From: Campylobacterales bacterium
GTDB lineage: Bacteria > Campylobacterota > Campylobacteria > Campylobacterales > Sulfurimonadaceae
Assembly (NCBI GenBank): GCA_016938735.1
Contig: JAFGUB010000058.1
Span: forward strand, 1-42,736
Reading direction: 5' to 3'
DNA: 42,736 nucleotides
Positions 42,605 to 42,736 of this stretch are shown piece after piece. The notes beneath the pieces were generated by a model, which did not search any database, was not told the origin of the DNA, and was given only the letters and a program-made list of their open reading frames with translations. Both the position numbers and the translations under genes were made by a program. Within the stretch, counting starts at the first letter, position 1. Every line of letters begins with the position of its first letter.

Positions 42605-42736
42605 TTACATGTAAGGCATTGTATCGTAAAGTAGCCTGTCACCATTTTTAATGCGACCGCTGCCAGTATCCTCGTTGCCGACGCCGCGCTTTACTCCAGT
42701 GTCACGATCAGACTTCTGGATGAACAGCGTCGTCCC
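42605..42736 (-). CDS. C-terminal end of an unidentified protein (partial)
   Basis: A minus-strand frame is open from the right window edge to a TAA at 42605-42607, giving 43 residues that are charged and Gly-rich (RDTGVKRGVGNEDTGSGRIKNGDRLLYDTMPYM). The stop and the last Tyr-Met come from a TTACATGTAA palindrome, as in rsmD and the EAL gene, which supports it being a real gene end. No family recognised. Confidence 0.5.
   Translation of the reverse strand, partial: GTTLFIQKSDRDTGVKRGVGNEDTGSGRIKNGDRLLYDTMPYM

Larger units (their letters stand above)
2802..42614. repeat. Dispersed iterated palindrome TTACATGTAA (15 exact copies)
   Basis: Exact copies start at 2802, 13217, 13950, 15144, 20969, 22043, 26921, 31995, 33784, 35944, 38379, 39451, 40766, 40940 and 42605. 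Copies keeping the TACATGTA core but with one or two outer changes start at 3438, 5921, 10457, 14430, 15098, 18005, 32939, 36011, 36199, 40249 and 41824. In genes they are read as Leu-His-Val (TTA CAT GTA), Thr-Cys (ACA TGT) or Tyr-Met-stop (TAC ATG TAA). A random 10-mer would be expected about 0.04 times here. Confidence 0.95.

Overview
The window looks like chromosomal DNA from a member of the Campylobacterota (Epsilonproteobacteria) of moderate to high GC. The evidence is gene order: fabZ-lpxA-clpX-mreB-mreC...carB, rsmD-flgI-flgJ-flgM-flgN-flgK, cbpA-hspR, and a UPF0323 lipoprotein next to a glutathionylspermidine-synthase-like gene are all arrangements known from Campylobacter, Helicobacter and relatives. 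I cannot name the genus.

Left part (1-4048): a CRISPR array of ten 37-bp repeats, a HicA/HicB toxin-antitoxin pair, a reverse transcriptase-Cas1 fusion and Cas2. No interference gene (Cas10/Csm/Cmr, Cascade, Cas9, Cas12, Cas13) or cas6 is visible, so this is a stand-alone, RT-dependent spacer-acquisition module whose effector must be elsewhere or absent. A protein of unknown function (4158-4640) follows cas2.

4.6-9.6 kb: an AT-richer small integrative element beside a tRNA-Pro(GGG) gene: ParA, a small RHH-like partner, a divergently transcribed HTH regulator facing an operon of unknown protein, RecA/RepA-like ATPase, excisionase-like protein and tyrosine recombinase. Inverted repeats sit in front of parA and in the divergent control region. 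The left attachment site is not found in the window.

9.7-42.7 kb: core genome. It holds a heat-shock pair (cbpA-hspR) with a HAIR operator over its promoter; murA; a run of hypothetical, exonuclease and rsmD genes; a flagellar operon (sigma-54-like promoter before flgI, sigma-28-like promoter before flgM); an orphan ABC permease and a PerM-type exporter; a long minus-strand run of eleven genes (31909 down to 20982) for lipid A/fatty acid synthesis, ClpX, cell shape, CarB, tRNA modification and a YgiB/YgiC-like pair; a PAS-GGDEF-EAL protein; an RhlE-type helicase; a frameshifted PAS gene; queH; a VapBC-type pair and decayed fragments; a cyclophilin; a two-component system; and a DUF4143 ATPase.

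The most unusual signal cuts across all of this: the 10-bp palindrome TTACATGTAA occurs 15 times exactly (about 0.04 expected) and its 8-bp core TACATGTA 26 times. It lies in coding DNA in all three reading frames (Leu-His-Val, Thr-Cys, or Tyr-Met-stop) and in intergenic DNA, where it forms the centre of larger inverted repeats between convergent genes. It has no exact copy in the mobile element, but it is present inside rt-cas1. It behaves like a genome-wide iterated palindrome comparable to cyanobacterial HIP1 or to DNA uptake sequences.
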